NCBI GenBank assembly: GCA_964441775.1
Contig: CAYTVL010000023.1
Coordinates: 1 to 64,000 of the forward strand
DNA: 64,000 nt
Direction: 5' to 3'
Source: SYOC01 sp964441775
GTDB taxonomy: Bacteria; Desulfobacterota; Binatia; Bin18
Position numbers and translations under genes: made by a program. Under the pieces are notes generated by a model. That model saw only the letters and a program-made list of their open reading frames with translations, ran no database searches and was not told where the DNA came from. Below, one piece after another: positions 34,022-42,886 of the stretch (the first letter of the stretch is position 1; each line of letters opens with the position of its first letter).

Positions 34022-35667
34022 GCAGGCAAGCGCCAGAAAGAGCCCGGGACTCCACGTGCAGGGATACCCGCTCGTTTCCTGTGGCCCGCTCATCTCACCG
34101 CCTGATCGTATTGTCGTCCATTGCAATCTTTACCGCGATCTATGCTGTCGAGGTCCTGGCGATTCTTCTCCTCAATGACGGGCATTTCATCTACACTTTG
34201 GACGACCCTTATATCCATCTCGCTTTAGCGAAGCATATTGCTCAGGGGCATTACGGAATTAATGCCGGCGAGTATGCAGCTCCCTCCTCCAGTATTCTCT
34301 GGCCTTTTTTGTTAGCGCCTTTTTGTCGTCTCGGCGTGGAGTATTTTGCTCCCTTAGCGATCAACTACGTGGCGTCTATCGGTGCGATCGGCATCGTGAA
34401 CTGGCTCGTTGATCAATGCTTTGACGTAGAAGATGTCCGTACCCGGAGAGCGAAAATCGGGATCGTGGTCGCGTTTTTCCTGGCGATCAATCTGCCGGGA
34501 GTGGCTTTCACCGGCATGGAACATTCTCTACAAGTTTTCTTTGCTCTGGCAGTAACGATGGGTCTTATTCACGTCCTCAAGAGCAACAACACGCCGTGGT
34601 GGTTTTCCTCAGCGATTGTTTTGGGACCCCTCGTTCGCTACGAAAATCTGGCGTTGTCTGTGCCGACAATCGGTTATCTTTTGTTTCGACGTCATTACAA
34701 AGCGGCTTCCGTAGCCGGGCTCTTGCTTGGGGCAGCGCTACTGGGTTTTTCGTTATTTTTGTATGCCTTGGGGCTCGGATGGCTGCCGACTTCCGTCATC
34801 GCAAAATCTGTTGTTGTTGATGGTCCATATCTCCTGACCATTGTGGGGCATTGTCTTTTCAACATTTTCTCGTCAAGGCTTGGTCTGCAGTTCGCAATCT
34901 ATGTGCTCGTGTTGCTGTATTTCGCATGGTGCAACAGTAATCGTGAGCAGCGCTTGTTCGCGATGTGGGCCGCCACAGTGGGATTGTTACACATGCTGGT
35001 CGGAGAATTCGGGTGGTTTTCGCGCTATGAGCTTTATGCATGGGCAACCCTACTCGCCTCTTTCCTCTATCTGCACCGGGTGTATCTTGCTGACTTTGTC
35101 CAGACGAATTCAAGCGCCAAAGTCGGCGTATTTCTCGCGCTCTATCTGTTGATCACATGCCCAAACTATCTTCTAATATTGTTAAAAACTCCTTACGCGT
35201 CCAACAATATTTATGAACAGCAATACCAAATGCACAGGTTTGTCGACGAGTATTACCGGGCTCCCGTCGCAGTAAATGATATCGGATGGGTTGCGTATGG
35301 TAACAAGAACTATGTTCTCGACCTCTGGGGGCTCGCATCGCGAGAGGCGCTTGCAAAGAAGAGAACGGAAGGTAGCGGGGAATGGATTACATCGTTGGCA
35401 AATCATTACGATGTAAAATTGGCGATGGTGTATGATTTATGGATTCCTAACATGCCGTCAAACTGGATCGCCATCGGTAAGCTGTATCTTGGCAAACCTA
35501 GGGTTGTGGTAGGAGATAATGTTGTGACAATGTATGCACTCCCTTCCCTTGATCATTCCTCTCTTGAAGAGAGGGTGCGACAGTTTCGCTTGACTTTACC
35601 TGAAGGGGTAAAGCTAATTTTGAACAGTGAGTGGGGCTCTGACAAGTCTACACTCTCCTCCAATTAA
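34018..35667 (+). CDS. Multi-pass GT-C-like membrane glycosyltransferase
   Basis: A 549-aa integral membrane protein with about ten to twelve hydrophobic segments. The first periplasmic loop carries an acidic motif D62-D63 (YTLDDPYIHLALAKHIAQGHYG), the position of catalytic Asp in GT-C enzymes that use polyprenyl-phosphate sugars. A soluble C-terminal part follows. The GTG start overlaps the stop of the activator gene (GTGA), so the two are translationally linked. The linkage of a glycosyltransferase to a sigma-54 activator suggests surface glycan or pilin modification. The donor and acceptor are unknown. Confidence 0.75.
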   Translation: MSRQAPERARDSTCRDTRSFPVARSSHRLIVLSSIAIFTAIYAVEVLAILLLNDGHFIYTLDDPYIHLALAKHIAQGHYGINAGEYAAPSSSILWPFLLAPFCRLGVEYFAPLAINYVASIGAIGIVNWLVDQCFDVEDVRTRRAKIGIVVAFFLAINLPGVAFTGMEHSLQVFFALAVTMGLIHVLKSNNTPWWFSSAIVLGPLVRYENLALSVPTIGYLLFRRHYKAASVAGLLLGAALLGFSLFLYALGLGWLPTSVIAKSVVVDGPYLLTIVGHCLFNIFSSRLGLQFAIYVLVLLYFAWCNSNREQRLFAMWAATVGLLHMLVGEFGWFSRYELYAWATLLASFLYLHRVYLADFVQTNSSAKVGVFLALYLLITCPNYLLILLKTPYASNNIYEQQYQMHRFVDEYYRAPVAVNDIGWVAYGNKNYVLDLWGLASREALAKKRTEGSGEWITSLANHYDVKLAMVYDLWIPNMPSNWIAIGKLYLGKPRVVVGDNVVTMYALPSLDHSSLEERVRQFRLTLPEGVKLILNSEWGSDKSTLSSN

Positions 35668-35709
35668 GTATGCGGCACGTAAGCCGTACTCGCTGCGTAC
35701 TGTCAGCAG

Positions 35710-35795
35710 TCAGACTCATTCATGAGAAGAGTGTTGTCTGGAAATAGATTGAATTGAGCGAGGTTTCCACCCATAGAGGGAGTAGGAATGACTTC
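35710..35795 (-). pseudogene. Degenerate remnant of a GT87 3' end
   Basis: The sequence after the GT-C gene aligns along its length with the last 80-odd bases of the GT87 gene (37333-37420), with shared words such as CAATCTATTT and TGAGTCTGA, but it is frame-disrupted. It is therefore a decayed second copy of that gene end and not ordinary spacer. The rest of 35668-35864 holds no gene I can see. Confidence 0.55.
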
Positions 35796-35864
35796 GTGGC
35801 GCGAGTAACTCAGAACAAGCCTAAGAGCGCTAGGAACAGAATGTGAGATATGCCCCTCTCCTAA

Positions 35865-37298
35865 TTATTTTGCCATCACCTTTCCTGCTTCCTGATATTC
35901 GCTGTCGGAGTTAATACTCCAGAGTCTTTCGTTAGCGCCCTCAAGGATTTCCTTCGCGGCCAATAAACCCATAAGCATGGAGTGATCTTGGTTATTATAT
36001 TTAAAAGAACCATATCTCCCAATCACTCTTAAACCTTCGAATTTGTCGAGATAGTTTTTGATAACAGAAAGTGATTCCATGTACCCTGTCTCATACACAG
36101 GGTAGCAACGAGGCAAACGAACCACGAACGTGTTCAGTACTTTATCTTGCGGCTGAATCAAATTTATTTTCACCAACTCTTCGGGAGCTAATTTTCCAAG
36201 GGTGGCGTCTTGTTCTTTCCATATTTCATCATTATCAAAACACCAATATTCCAGACACAAGATAGAAGTCTGTTTATCGCCATAGAGCTCCTTGCCCCAG
36301 TTCCGGAAGTTCGTAATTCGACCATGTTTGACCTCAGGCATATGTACATAAATCCAGTTATCCGGAAGCAAGTTAGTATTTTCTACTTCAACATAAACAA
36401 GGATCGTGTTGCGATAATACAACTTATTACATGCATCAATGACATTCTGCGGCGTCTTCTCCAGCCCTTTGACCATCAACGTGAGCGGCATGGTGCTAAT
36501 TATTTCGTCCGCCAATATTTCTTCACCTGATTTTAATTTGATACCGACTGCCTTCTTTCCATTTATTAAAATAGTTGACACTGGAGCATTCAGGATGACT
36601 TTACCATTCCATTCTTCAATCTTGGTTTTCATCTTTTGATAGAGGGTTCCAGTTCCATATTTAGGGTAAGCAAATTCCTCGACCAATGTTTTGTGTTGCG
36701 TTTTACTACTTCCGAAGATAGCGTTCTTCACGGCTTCTAGAAGAGAAAATGACTTGATACGTTGCGCCGCCCAATCGGCGTCTATTGCGGCGCAGGGGAT
36801 GCCCCACAATTTTTCGGTATAGTTTTTAAAAAAGATATTGAAAAGTTTTCGGCCAAATTTATTGACCACCCAGTCTTCAAAGGTCTTCGGATTTTTTATC
36901 GGGAAGATGCATTGTTTCACATAACTAGACAAAATCTGCAACACTTCAATCGGCGAAAGATTGGAAAGAACATTGCCGACCTTGAGCGGATAGTAGAAGT
37001 ATTTCTTTCGGTAATAAATTCGTGTGAGGCGATTGACGAGAACAAAATCATCTTTCACTATTTCCTTGAAAAACCTGTTTACAATATCATCGTTCGAGAA
37101 AAACCGATGCGGGCCACAATCAACGATTTGTCCCCACAATTCGAAACTGCGCGCCAATCCACCGACGTGATTCCCAGCTTCATACACCTGCACATGGCAA
37201 CCTGCCTGAGCAAGTTTGTACGCTGCTGTCAATCCTGCAGGACCAGCGCCGATGATGATTATTTTTTTGTCGCGCCGTAAGTTGGAAAAGGGCTTCAT
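35865..37298 (-). CDS. FAD-dependent oxidoreductase (UDP-galactopyranose mutase/amine-oxidase-like)
   Basis: A 477-aa flavoprotein. It opens with a Rossmann FAD motif (IIIIGAGPAGLTAAYKLA, then VYEAGNHVGGLARSF) and has DCGPHRFF and FKNYTEKLWGIPC. The C-terminus binds the flavin ribityl (RVIGRYGSFKYNNQDHSMLMG). These features resemble the UDP-galactopyranose mutase and protoporphyrinogen-oxidase-like superfamily found in polysaccharide clusters. A role in making an unusual sugar for the surface glycan is plausible but not proven. Its base composition is visibly more AT-rich than its neighbours, suggesting recent transfer. It begins two bases after the stop of the GT87 gene. Confidence 0.8.
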   Translation of the reverse strand: MKPFSNLRRDKKIIIIGAGPAGLTAAYKLAQAGCHVQVYEAGNHVGGLARSFELWGQIVDCGPHRFFSNDDIVNRFFKEIVKDDFVLVNRLTRIYYRKKYFYYPLKVGNVLSNLSPIEVLQILSSYVKQCIFPIKNPKTFEDWVVNKFGRKLFNIFFKNYTEKLWGIPCAAIDADWAAQRIKSFSLLEAVKNAIFGSSKTQHKTLVEEFAYPKYGTGTLYQKMKTKIEEWNGKVILNAPVSTILINGKKAVGIKLKSGEEILADEIISTMPLTLMVKGLEKTPQNVIDACNKLYYRNTILVYVEVENTNLLPDNWIYVHMPEVKHGRITNFRNWGKELYGDKQTSILCLEYWCFDNDEIWKEQDATLGKLAPEELVKINLIQPQDKVLNTFVVRLPRCYPVYETGYMESLSVIKNYLDKFEGLRVIGRYGSFKYNNQDHSMLMGLLAAKEILEGANERLWSINSDSEYQEAGKVMAK

Positions 37299-37300
37299 TG

Positions 37301-38617
37301 TCAGAATCTCAGTGATCTACGTGAGTCCGCGATCAGACTCATCCACAGGAAGAGCGTCGTCCAAAAATAGATTGAGCCAATCGAGGCCTTCACCCAGAGC
37401 TGGGACGGAAAAAGCACTATGGTAGGAAGAGGGCAGAAAAGTCCCGGAAGCGCGAGGAGGAAGAGTCTATTTCTCCAACGTACTAGAGAAGGAACAGGAA
37501 GGGTTCCTTGCTGCTCTTGCCGCCAGGCCATAACAAGGACGAAGAACGGTCCAAACGGCAACCACCAGTAATAAATCCACCCCAGAGGTGAGATCAGTAA
37601 CGCGGCCAACAGCAGGAGTGCAAAATGGCGGTCCACCGCTGTCGCCGTTGAGTCACGTAGGATAACTCCAAACGTAAACAAACCGATCACTCCGGCAAGG
37701 CTCAGCCAGAGAATCTTGACGAAGTCTAAGGTTTGGGCAAGTGGGAGCGCCGGCGTAGTTGTGAGAATTCTGGTAAGAAATCCCAGAATTGAGGTGTTCG
37801 AATGGATTGAGGACCAGCTTACAGCCGTAAGCGTTTGCAACCAGCCTTGATGGTTTGCTAAGCCGAAGACACAAAGGCCTACTATGAAACAGATTAGGAC
37901 CGTCCCTATAGCTGCGAGCCCTGCTTGCAACTGTCGGCGCAGGAAAAAATAGGGTAAAAAAATAAAGAGGAAAGGCTTCACGCTCATGGCCAGTCCTAAG
38001 TGTGCTCCCGTACGTGTCCACTGTCCTCGGCGCGCCGCAGCCCAGGCCAACGTGACTGGTAGCAAAAGGAGAAACGAAACCTGCCCGGTTACCAGTGTCG
38101 TGCTTGTACCGACAAAACCAAGCAAGGCCAGGACGCTGACGCGACGCATTTGTGGACTCAGTTCGAGTCCGGACTCTTTGATAATGAGATAGAGTGAAGC
38201 AACAAGGCTAAACAGGCTCAGAATACCCCAGAAAACCAAAGCGAAGGCAGGAGAAAAAAAAGCTACTGGCAATAGGAGAAGATGAAAGTGGGGAGGATTC
38301 AAATTTCCAAACTGTGGCCCCAGGGATTCTCCTAGCTGCACTGTTTCTCTAGGTTTAGGACCGTACATCGCATGACCGTCCAAGAAGGCGGACGCCGAAT
38401 AGTAGAAACGACCGAAGTCATTGTAATGTGGGTCGATAATCAAGGTGTAGATTGCGAGAAGATTCCACACAATGAATATGCCTGTGGTGACAGGCAGCCC
38501 CAGACGTACACCTGCATGGCCCAGGCGTTTGAGAAAAACGCCCCGCTTTTCCCATGAGCCTGTGTGTCTTCTTGCTTGCTGCTCATCGAGATTTGCTATG
38601 CTTCTCGAAGTGTTCAT
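37301..38617 (-). CDS. GT87-family (DUF2029) membrane glycosyltransferase
   Basis: A 438-aa multi-pass membrane protein. The motif DFGRFYYSASAFLDGHAMYGP in the first periplasmic loop, the NPPHFHLLLLPVAF helix and the KPFLFIFLPYFFLRR segment are typical of GT87 (PimE-like polyprenol-phosphate mannosyltransferases). It probably transfers a sugar from a lipid carrier on the periplasmic face. Its stop lies two bases from the FAD oxidoreductase start, so the pair is an operon. A degenerate copy of its 3' end lies on the other side of that oxidoreductase. Confidence 0.85.
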   Translation of the reverse strand: MNTSRSIANLDEQQARRHTGSWEKRGVFLKRLGHAGVRLGLPVTTGIFIVWNLLAIYTLIIDPHYNDFGRFYYSASAFLDGHAMYGPKPRETVQLGESLGPQFGNLNPPHFHLLLLPVAFFSPAFALVFWGILSLFSLVASLYLIIKESGLELSPQMRRVSVLALLGFVGTSTTLVTGQVSFLLLLPVTLAWAAARRGQWTRTGAHLGLAMSVKPFLFIFLPYFFLRRQLQAGLAAIGTVLICFIVGLCVFGLANHQGWLQTLTAVSWSSIHSNTSILGFLTRILTTTPALPLAQTLDFVKILWLSLAGVIGLFTFGVILRDSTATAVDRHFALLLLAALLISPLGWIYYWWLPFGPFFVLVMAWRQEQQGTLPVPSLVRWRNRLFLLALPGLFCPLPTIVLFPSQLWVKASIGSIYFWTTLFLWMSLIADSRRSLRF

Positions 38618-38650
38618 CTCGTATGACTATCGGCGGAATGGGGCAGACCT

Positions 38651-40195
38651 CTACTGCGACGCCCGCAAGGCTGCTGCCTGTTCTTGGGATGGTAAACGCG
38701 CAGTAAAGACGGCAGCAACTTTGTCCTCGTAGACTAATTGAAAACGCGGATCGAGACGCAGAAGTGAAGCCAAGGCTCCCTTGATATTGGCAATAACCAA
38801 ATGAGCTGCTATCAGATCAGGGTCTGCATCCCATCCTTCGCTCCCTGTCCACGTATTCAGCGATTGCTCAAGAAGTCTGTTGCCATAGAGGTTGGCGCGG
38901 TTATCCATACTGACCAATGGTGTACGCAGACTCCAGATCAGGAATCCGCCCCAGTCGTAATCATTGTACAGTGGCCCCGTATAGCCACGATTTTGTATGA
39001 CCGCGACTGCAGACGCAGGATAATATTCTGCAACAACGGCTTCCAGGTGAGCTTGAGAGAGATCACGATGCCAGCCCGCGACGAAAAGAGCGAAGAGGAG
39101 GAGCCCCGCACAACTTGCGATGCGGAGCTTAGTCAGGGGGAAACGGGCTGCCGAGGGCATAGTCGTGTACGCATCAGCAATGATGGGTGTTGCTACTGCT
39201 ACTATGAACCAGACGTCTCGGCGTGCTCGAAACGAGAGAAAGATTCCCGTCGCCAAGACAAGAAGAGGAATTGGACGCAAGGCCCGCGACCATCCAAGTG
39301 AGAAGGTCGCCCCTAAGGCGACCGCGAGCACACACCAATCCCACGGCGTACGGAATGAGAGGGACTGTAATTCTGTAATGTCGCGGAATTGTCCGGTTTG
39401 CTGTACGAGATCAAGAAGCGTTTGATACAGATGTATGTGATAGGGAGTAAGCAATGTCGCGGCAACACAGGCTGTGAGAACGAGCACCAGAGAGCAAAAC
39501 GAAACCGACTGGGCCTTATGCTGATTGAAGGAAGGAGGAAGAAATTTGTCTACTAGCGGCTCCAATGTAGCCAACCCTAGCACGAAGAGGCCATAGCAGA
39601 ATTGGATATGGGTATTAGCCCAAAGACAGAAAAGCAGCGGCAGGAAAAACAACCGCTTGACTTCTCCTTGTCGCCGCGCCAGGAAAATACAGTCTACTTC
39701 GACAAGAAAGAAGAGAATACTAAAAAGCCAGGGCCGTGGACTATACAAGGAGGTCATGGCAAGCAACCCCACCGCTGTGAGGGCGACTTCAGCCGGAAAG
39801 TTTAACGCGAATCTGCGCACCAATTTATACAGCGCTGCTGCAATCAGCAGAGTGAAAATGACCGTGTAGAGCACAATTCCGAGCAAGCCAAACGCTTGGT
39901 ACAGCCCGTACACGAGAACCTCGAAAAGCCAACTGTAGGCGACCCACGGCTTCCCCATGCCATAGCTCGAAAATTCGTCTACTTTGGGCACAGTCCCGTG
40001 CGCAATAATCCATTGTCCCGTGCGCAGATGCCACCAAATATCGGGATCACTCACGGGCTCCAGCGCTAGCAGCGCCGGAACAATGAATAAGAGCGAAACA
40101 AGCACGAGGCGGCGGAGGGTCTCTTCGTGTTCGAGAAAAGAGCGGAGAATCTTCGGCATAAAGGTCAACAATAGGAAAGGCCGGAAACTTTTCAT
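38651..40195 (-). CDS. Multi-pass membrane protein, GT-C-like
   Basis: A 514-aa protein with about ten hydrophobic segments. The N-terminal loop has SDPDIWWHLRTGQWIIAHG, an acidic motif position as in GT-C transferases, followed by DEFSSYGMGKPWVAYSWLFEV. A soluble tail ends the protein (YNDYDWGGFLIWSL). Such proteins sit in exopolysaccharide or lipid-glycan loci; the exact family is not recognised. The start at 40195 is preferred because the longer frame to 40249 runs into a GT2 relic region; neither has a good ribosome site. Confidence 0.65.
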   Translation of the reverse strand: MKSFRPFLLLTFMPKILRSFLEHEETLRRLVLVSLLFIVPALLALEPVSDPDIWWHLRTGQWIIAHGTVPKVDEFSSYGMGKPWVAYSWLFEVLVYGLYQAFGLLGIVLYTVIFTLLIAAALYKLVRRFALNFPAEVALTAVGLLAMTSLYSPRPWLFSILFFLVEVDCIFLARRQGEVKRLFFLPLLFCLWANTHIQFCYGLFVLGLATLEPLVDKFLPPSFNQHKAQSVSFCSLVLVLTACVAATLLTPYHIHLYQTLLDLVQQTGQFRDITELQSLSFRTPWDWCVLAVALGATFSLGWSRALRPIPLLVLATGIFLSFRARRDVWFIVAVATPIIADAYTTMPSAARFPLTKLRIASCAGLLLFALFVAGWHRDLSQAHLEAVVAEYYPASAVAVIQNRGYTGPLYNDYDWGGFLIWSLRTPLVSMDNRANLYGNRLLEQSLNTWTGSEGWDADPDLIAAHLVIANIKGALASLLRLDPRFQLVYEDKVAAVFTARLPSQEQAAALRASQ

Positions 40196-40265
40196 TTTCG
40201 CTTCAGGCTCAGCCCGCTGAGAAAGAAGCCAGAGAAAACAATTTGACACCCCAACGGCAACGAGA

Positions 40266-40349
40266 GAACAGGTGGTTGCCCATGACGAAATCGTAGCCTT
40301 CGCGCAGCTTCTCGATGAACGGCGGCAGCCCGGTCAAGTCATAGCTGTC
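40266..40349 (-). pseudogene. Fragment of a GT2 glycosyltransferase
   Basis: One open frame reads DSYDLTGLPPFIEKLREGY followed by DFVMGNHLF. This matches the conserved part of polyprenol-phosphate mannosyl/glucosyltransferases of GT2 (compare DDSYDF...LVEKLREGYDLVMGNR). Upstream of Asp the reading is unrelated, and downstream it runs to a stop, so only about 28 residues survive. It lies between the membrane glycosyltransferase gene and tadG copy 1. A shorter piece of it recurs at about 41617-41654 because the duplication cut through it. Confidence 0.65.
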
Positions 40350-41606
40350 GGGAGAGGCGAGCGGCTCTTTGCAGATTACTATCGCCCGCGTCCAGCGTTG
40401 ATAGAGTTATCGGTGCGCGCCTTTTTTTATAAAGGGTAGCTGTGCTGATTAGTTCACCAGCACTGGACTCTGGGCGGCGGTGCCGAAACACGTCCCTCCT
40501 GGTCCCCCTGTGACAGAGGCGGGACACGTCATCTTCCCCGCAATATACTTAGGACTTCCTGTATCTTTGACCTGAGTGATACAGAACTCGGCGAAGCCGA
40601 GGACACTGCGACTGCCATTCATGGGCGTATTACAGGTGCCGCCAACAACGGGGACGAGGACACACCAGGGAGTAGTCGTACTACAGCTATGCGCCGTACA
40701 TTGTGTTTTTATATCTTGTAGACAACTTGTAAGCTGGCCATTATTTAAGTTGAGGGAATCGCCAGAGCTGATGTTAGGCATTGTGCTCGGGTTATTGACC
40801 AGAGCACTGCAATTCGACGCATTGGCCGTTATATTGGAGGGGGTAAAAAACGCAGAGTTATTATCCGGTGTCTGGTATGCGTGCGTGACGTCACACGTGC
40901 CGGTATTTGTGGGATCAACTGCATCGTGGCAGAATGCGAGGGGCAACGTGGGTTTCTCCGTTCCAGGACAGCCCACATACGCCGTAGCGTCGACATGGAT
41001 GGTCATGGAACCCGTTTCCGAGGCCCCGAACACATTTCTGATCGACGAAAAGAACAGCGGAGTGGGCACGGCGTTGGTTACCTTAACTGCATTACAGTTG
41101 GTCCCGCCGCCGAGGATTGCACTCCACCCCGTTGCTGTCGTAAGAGCATGCGTTGTCGTGTTGTAAGACATTGCTGTCACGGTATTCGAGGGATTCGTGC
41201 TGGTGTTGATTACATTGTTAACGGTGGCGCTTGCCAGCAGATCGGCTCTCGCCTGCGTTTTTGCCGCCCGGTACGAATCACAATCGGTATACCCGTTGTA
41301 GGGAAATGTGGTTGGGCAAATGAGCGCCGATCCCGCCGCGAGAGCTGCGGCGTCTACACGCCGTTGCGCTTGCCCCCGTGCATACGTGGTCCAGCCAATG
41401 TCGACCGCGACGCCGAGGAAGAGGAGCATCAGAAAGAAGAGCAAGCCGATGAAGACAAGCGTGACGCCTTGTTCGTTTTTCAAGATGTGCATATGCTAGG
41501 TCTCCTGGTAATAAGGGCAATCCATCTCACGATAATGAGCAGTTTGTCATGTTGGTGATTGCCATTCCCAGCGCATGGTGGACTTGCGTGTGAGGGTGAT
41601 CGCACT
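40313..41606. repeat. Tandem duplication holding tadG, copy A
   Basis: One of two direct repeats (A 40313-41606, B 41617-42886) that each contain a GT2 scrap, a tadG gene and the last bases of tadE. Copy A is 1294 bp and copy B 1270 bp. The 24-base difference equals the eight codons by which the two TadG proteins differ. Ten unmatched bases (41607-41616) mark the junction. Both ends are nearly identical and the middle of tadG has diverged. Confidence 0.88.
40449..41492 (-). CDS. tadG: TadG-like pilus assembly protein, copy 1
   Basis: A 347-aa protein anchored by one N-terminal helix (GVTLVFIGLLFFLMLLFLGVAVD) preceded by a type of leader common to TadE/TadG proteins, followed by AYARGQAQRRVDAAALAAGSAL as in TadG (Tad pilus, DUF2134-like region). 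It would form part of the Flp pilus machinery in the periplasm or envelope. The periplasmic part has paired cysteines, suggesting disulfides. The end FGTAAQSPVLVN is identical to copy 2. An AGGAGACC site precedes the ATG. The central part differs from copy 2 by many substitutions, whereas both ends are nearly the same. Confidence 0.85.
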   Translation of the reverse strand: MHILKNEQGVTLVFIGLLFFLMLLFLGVAVDIGWTTYARGQAQRRVDAAALAAGSALICPTTFPYNGYTDCDSYRAAKTQARADLLASATVNNVINTSTNPSNTVTAMSYNTTTHALTTATGWSAILGGGTNCNAVKVTNAVPTPLFFSSIRNVFGASETGSMTIHVDATAYVGCPGTEKPTLPLAFCHDAVDPTNTGTCDVTHAYQTPDNNSAFFTPSNITANASNCSALVNNPSTMPNISSGDSLNLNNGQLTSCLQDIKTQCTAHSCSTTTPWCVLVPVVGGTCNTPMNGSRSVLGFAEFCITQVKDTGSPKYIAGKMTCPASVTGGPGGTCFGTAAQSPVLVN

Positions 41607-41616
41607 CTATAGGTGC

Positions 41617-42886
41617 CGATGAACGGCGGCAGCCCGGTCAAGTCATAGCTGTCGGGAGAGGCGAGCGGCTCTTTGTAGATTACTATCGCCCGCGTCCAGC
41701 ATTGATAGAGTTATCGGTGTGTGCTTTTTTTTGTAAAGGGTAGCCGTGCTGATTAGTTCACCAGCACTGGACTCTGGGCGGCGGTGCCGAAACATTCTCC
41801 CCCTGGACCGCCAGTGAAGTTGGCGGGGCATTGTAGGTAGCCGTCCACATATTTAGGATTACCTGTCGTTATGACGCTCGTGATGCAAAACATGGCAAAA
41901 CCAGAGTCTGGTTGAGACTGAACGAAGCTACAATTGTCGACTACTGGCACGACGACGCACCACTTTCCTGAGGCGTCCTTGTTTGTATTGTATTGGGTTT
42001 GAATAGCTGACAAGCAGCTTGTGAGCTGACCATTGTTCAGATTGAGAGTTGTTCCGGTGCTAACAGTCGGCATTGTGGTGGTGCCATTGACCAGGGCTTT
42101 GCATAACGAATCGCTCATAGTTCCCAGAGAAGCGGGATCCATGAATCCGGAATTATTTGCGCCGTTTGGCACTTGTAATCCATGGGCGACGTTGCAATTA
42201 GAAGGGTAGTTGATGGCTGAGGAGCAGAAGCCAAGAGGGAGCGGCGGTTTCTCCGCCCCAGGGCAGCCTACATACGCAGTAGCGCCGACATGGACAGTCA
42301 TCGAGCCATTTTCCGAGGCGCCGAACACATTTCTGATCGACGAAAAGAACAGCGGAGTGGGCACGGCCTCGCTCACCTGCACTGCGTTACAATTGGCTTG
42401 TGTCCAGTCACTCGCTGCAGTGAGTGTCTGCGACGTGGCGTTGTATTTCATTTTCGCTACGGTGTTTGCAGGGTTCGTGCTGGTGTTGACTACATTGTTG
42501 ACAGAAGCGCCTGCCAGCAGATCGGCTCTTGCTTGGGTTTTTGCCGCCCGGTATGAAGCGCAATCGGTATACCCGTTGTAGGGAAATGTGGTTGGGCAAA
42601 TGAGCGCCGATCCCGCCGCGAGAGCTGCGGCGTCTACACGCCGTTGCGCTTGCCCCCGTGCATACGTGGTCCAGCCAATGTCGACCGCGACGCCGAGGAA
42701 GAGGAGCATCAAAAAGAAGAGCAGGCCGATGAAGACAAGCGTGACGCCTTGTTCGTTTTTCAAGATGTGCATGTGCTAGGTCTCCTGGTAATAAGGGGAA
42801 TCCATCTCACGATAATGAGCAGTTTGTCATGTCGGTGATTGCCATTCCCAGCGCATGGTGGCCTTGCGTGTGAGAGTGATTGCACT
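41617..42886. repeat. Tandem duplication holding tadG, copy B
   Basis: Second copy of the tandem repeat described at 40313-41606. It begins inside the GT2 scrap and ends inside the 3' end of tadE, the point where copy A also ends. Confidence 0.88.
41753..42772 (-). CDS. tadG: TadG-like pilus assembly protein, copy 2
   Basis: A 339-aa TadG-like protein whose first 80 residues or so and last twenty match copy 1 almost exactly, including the membrane helix, the ARGQAQRRVDAAALAAG region and AYVGCPGAEKP. The region between has diverged (for example LQVPNGANNSGFMDPASLG in place of YQTPDNNSAFFTPSNIT), and is eight residues shorter overall. It is directly downstream of tadE and shares an AGGAGACC ribosome site with copy 1. 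Whether both copies assemble in one pilus or are alternative forms cannot be told. Confidence 0.85.
   Translation of the reverse strand: MHILKNEQGVTLVFIGLLFFLMLLFLGVAVDIGWTTYARGQAQRRVDAAALAAGSALICPTTFPYNGYTDCASYRAAKTQARADLLAGASVNNVVNTSTNPANTVAKMKYNATSQTLTAASDWTQANCNAVQVSEAVPTPLFFSSIRNVFGASENGSMTVHVGATAYVGCPGAEKPPLPLGFCSSAINYPSNCNVAHGLQVPNGANNSGFMDPASLGTMSDSLCKALVNGTTTMPTVSTGTTLNLNNGQLTSCLSAIQTQYNTNKDASGKWCVVVPVVDNCSFVQSQPDSGFAMFCITSVITTGNPKYVDGYLQCPANFTGGPGGECFGTAAQSPVLVN

Noticed and set aside
40313..42886. Insertion sequence as the cause of the tadG duplication
   Set aside because: No transposase and no terminal inverted repeats at the copy ends; the joint with a 10-base filler fits an ordinary tandem duplication.
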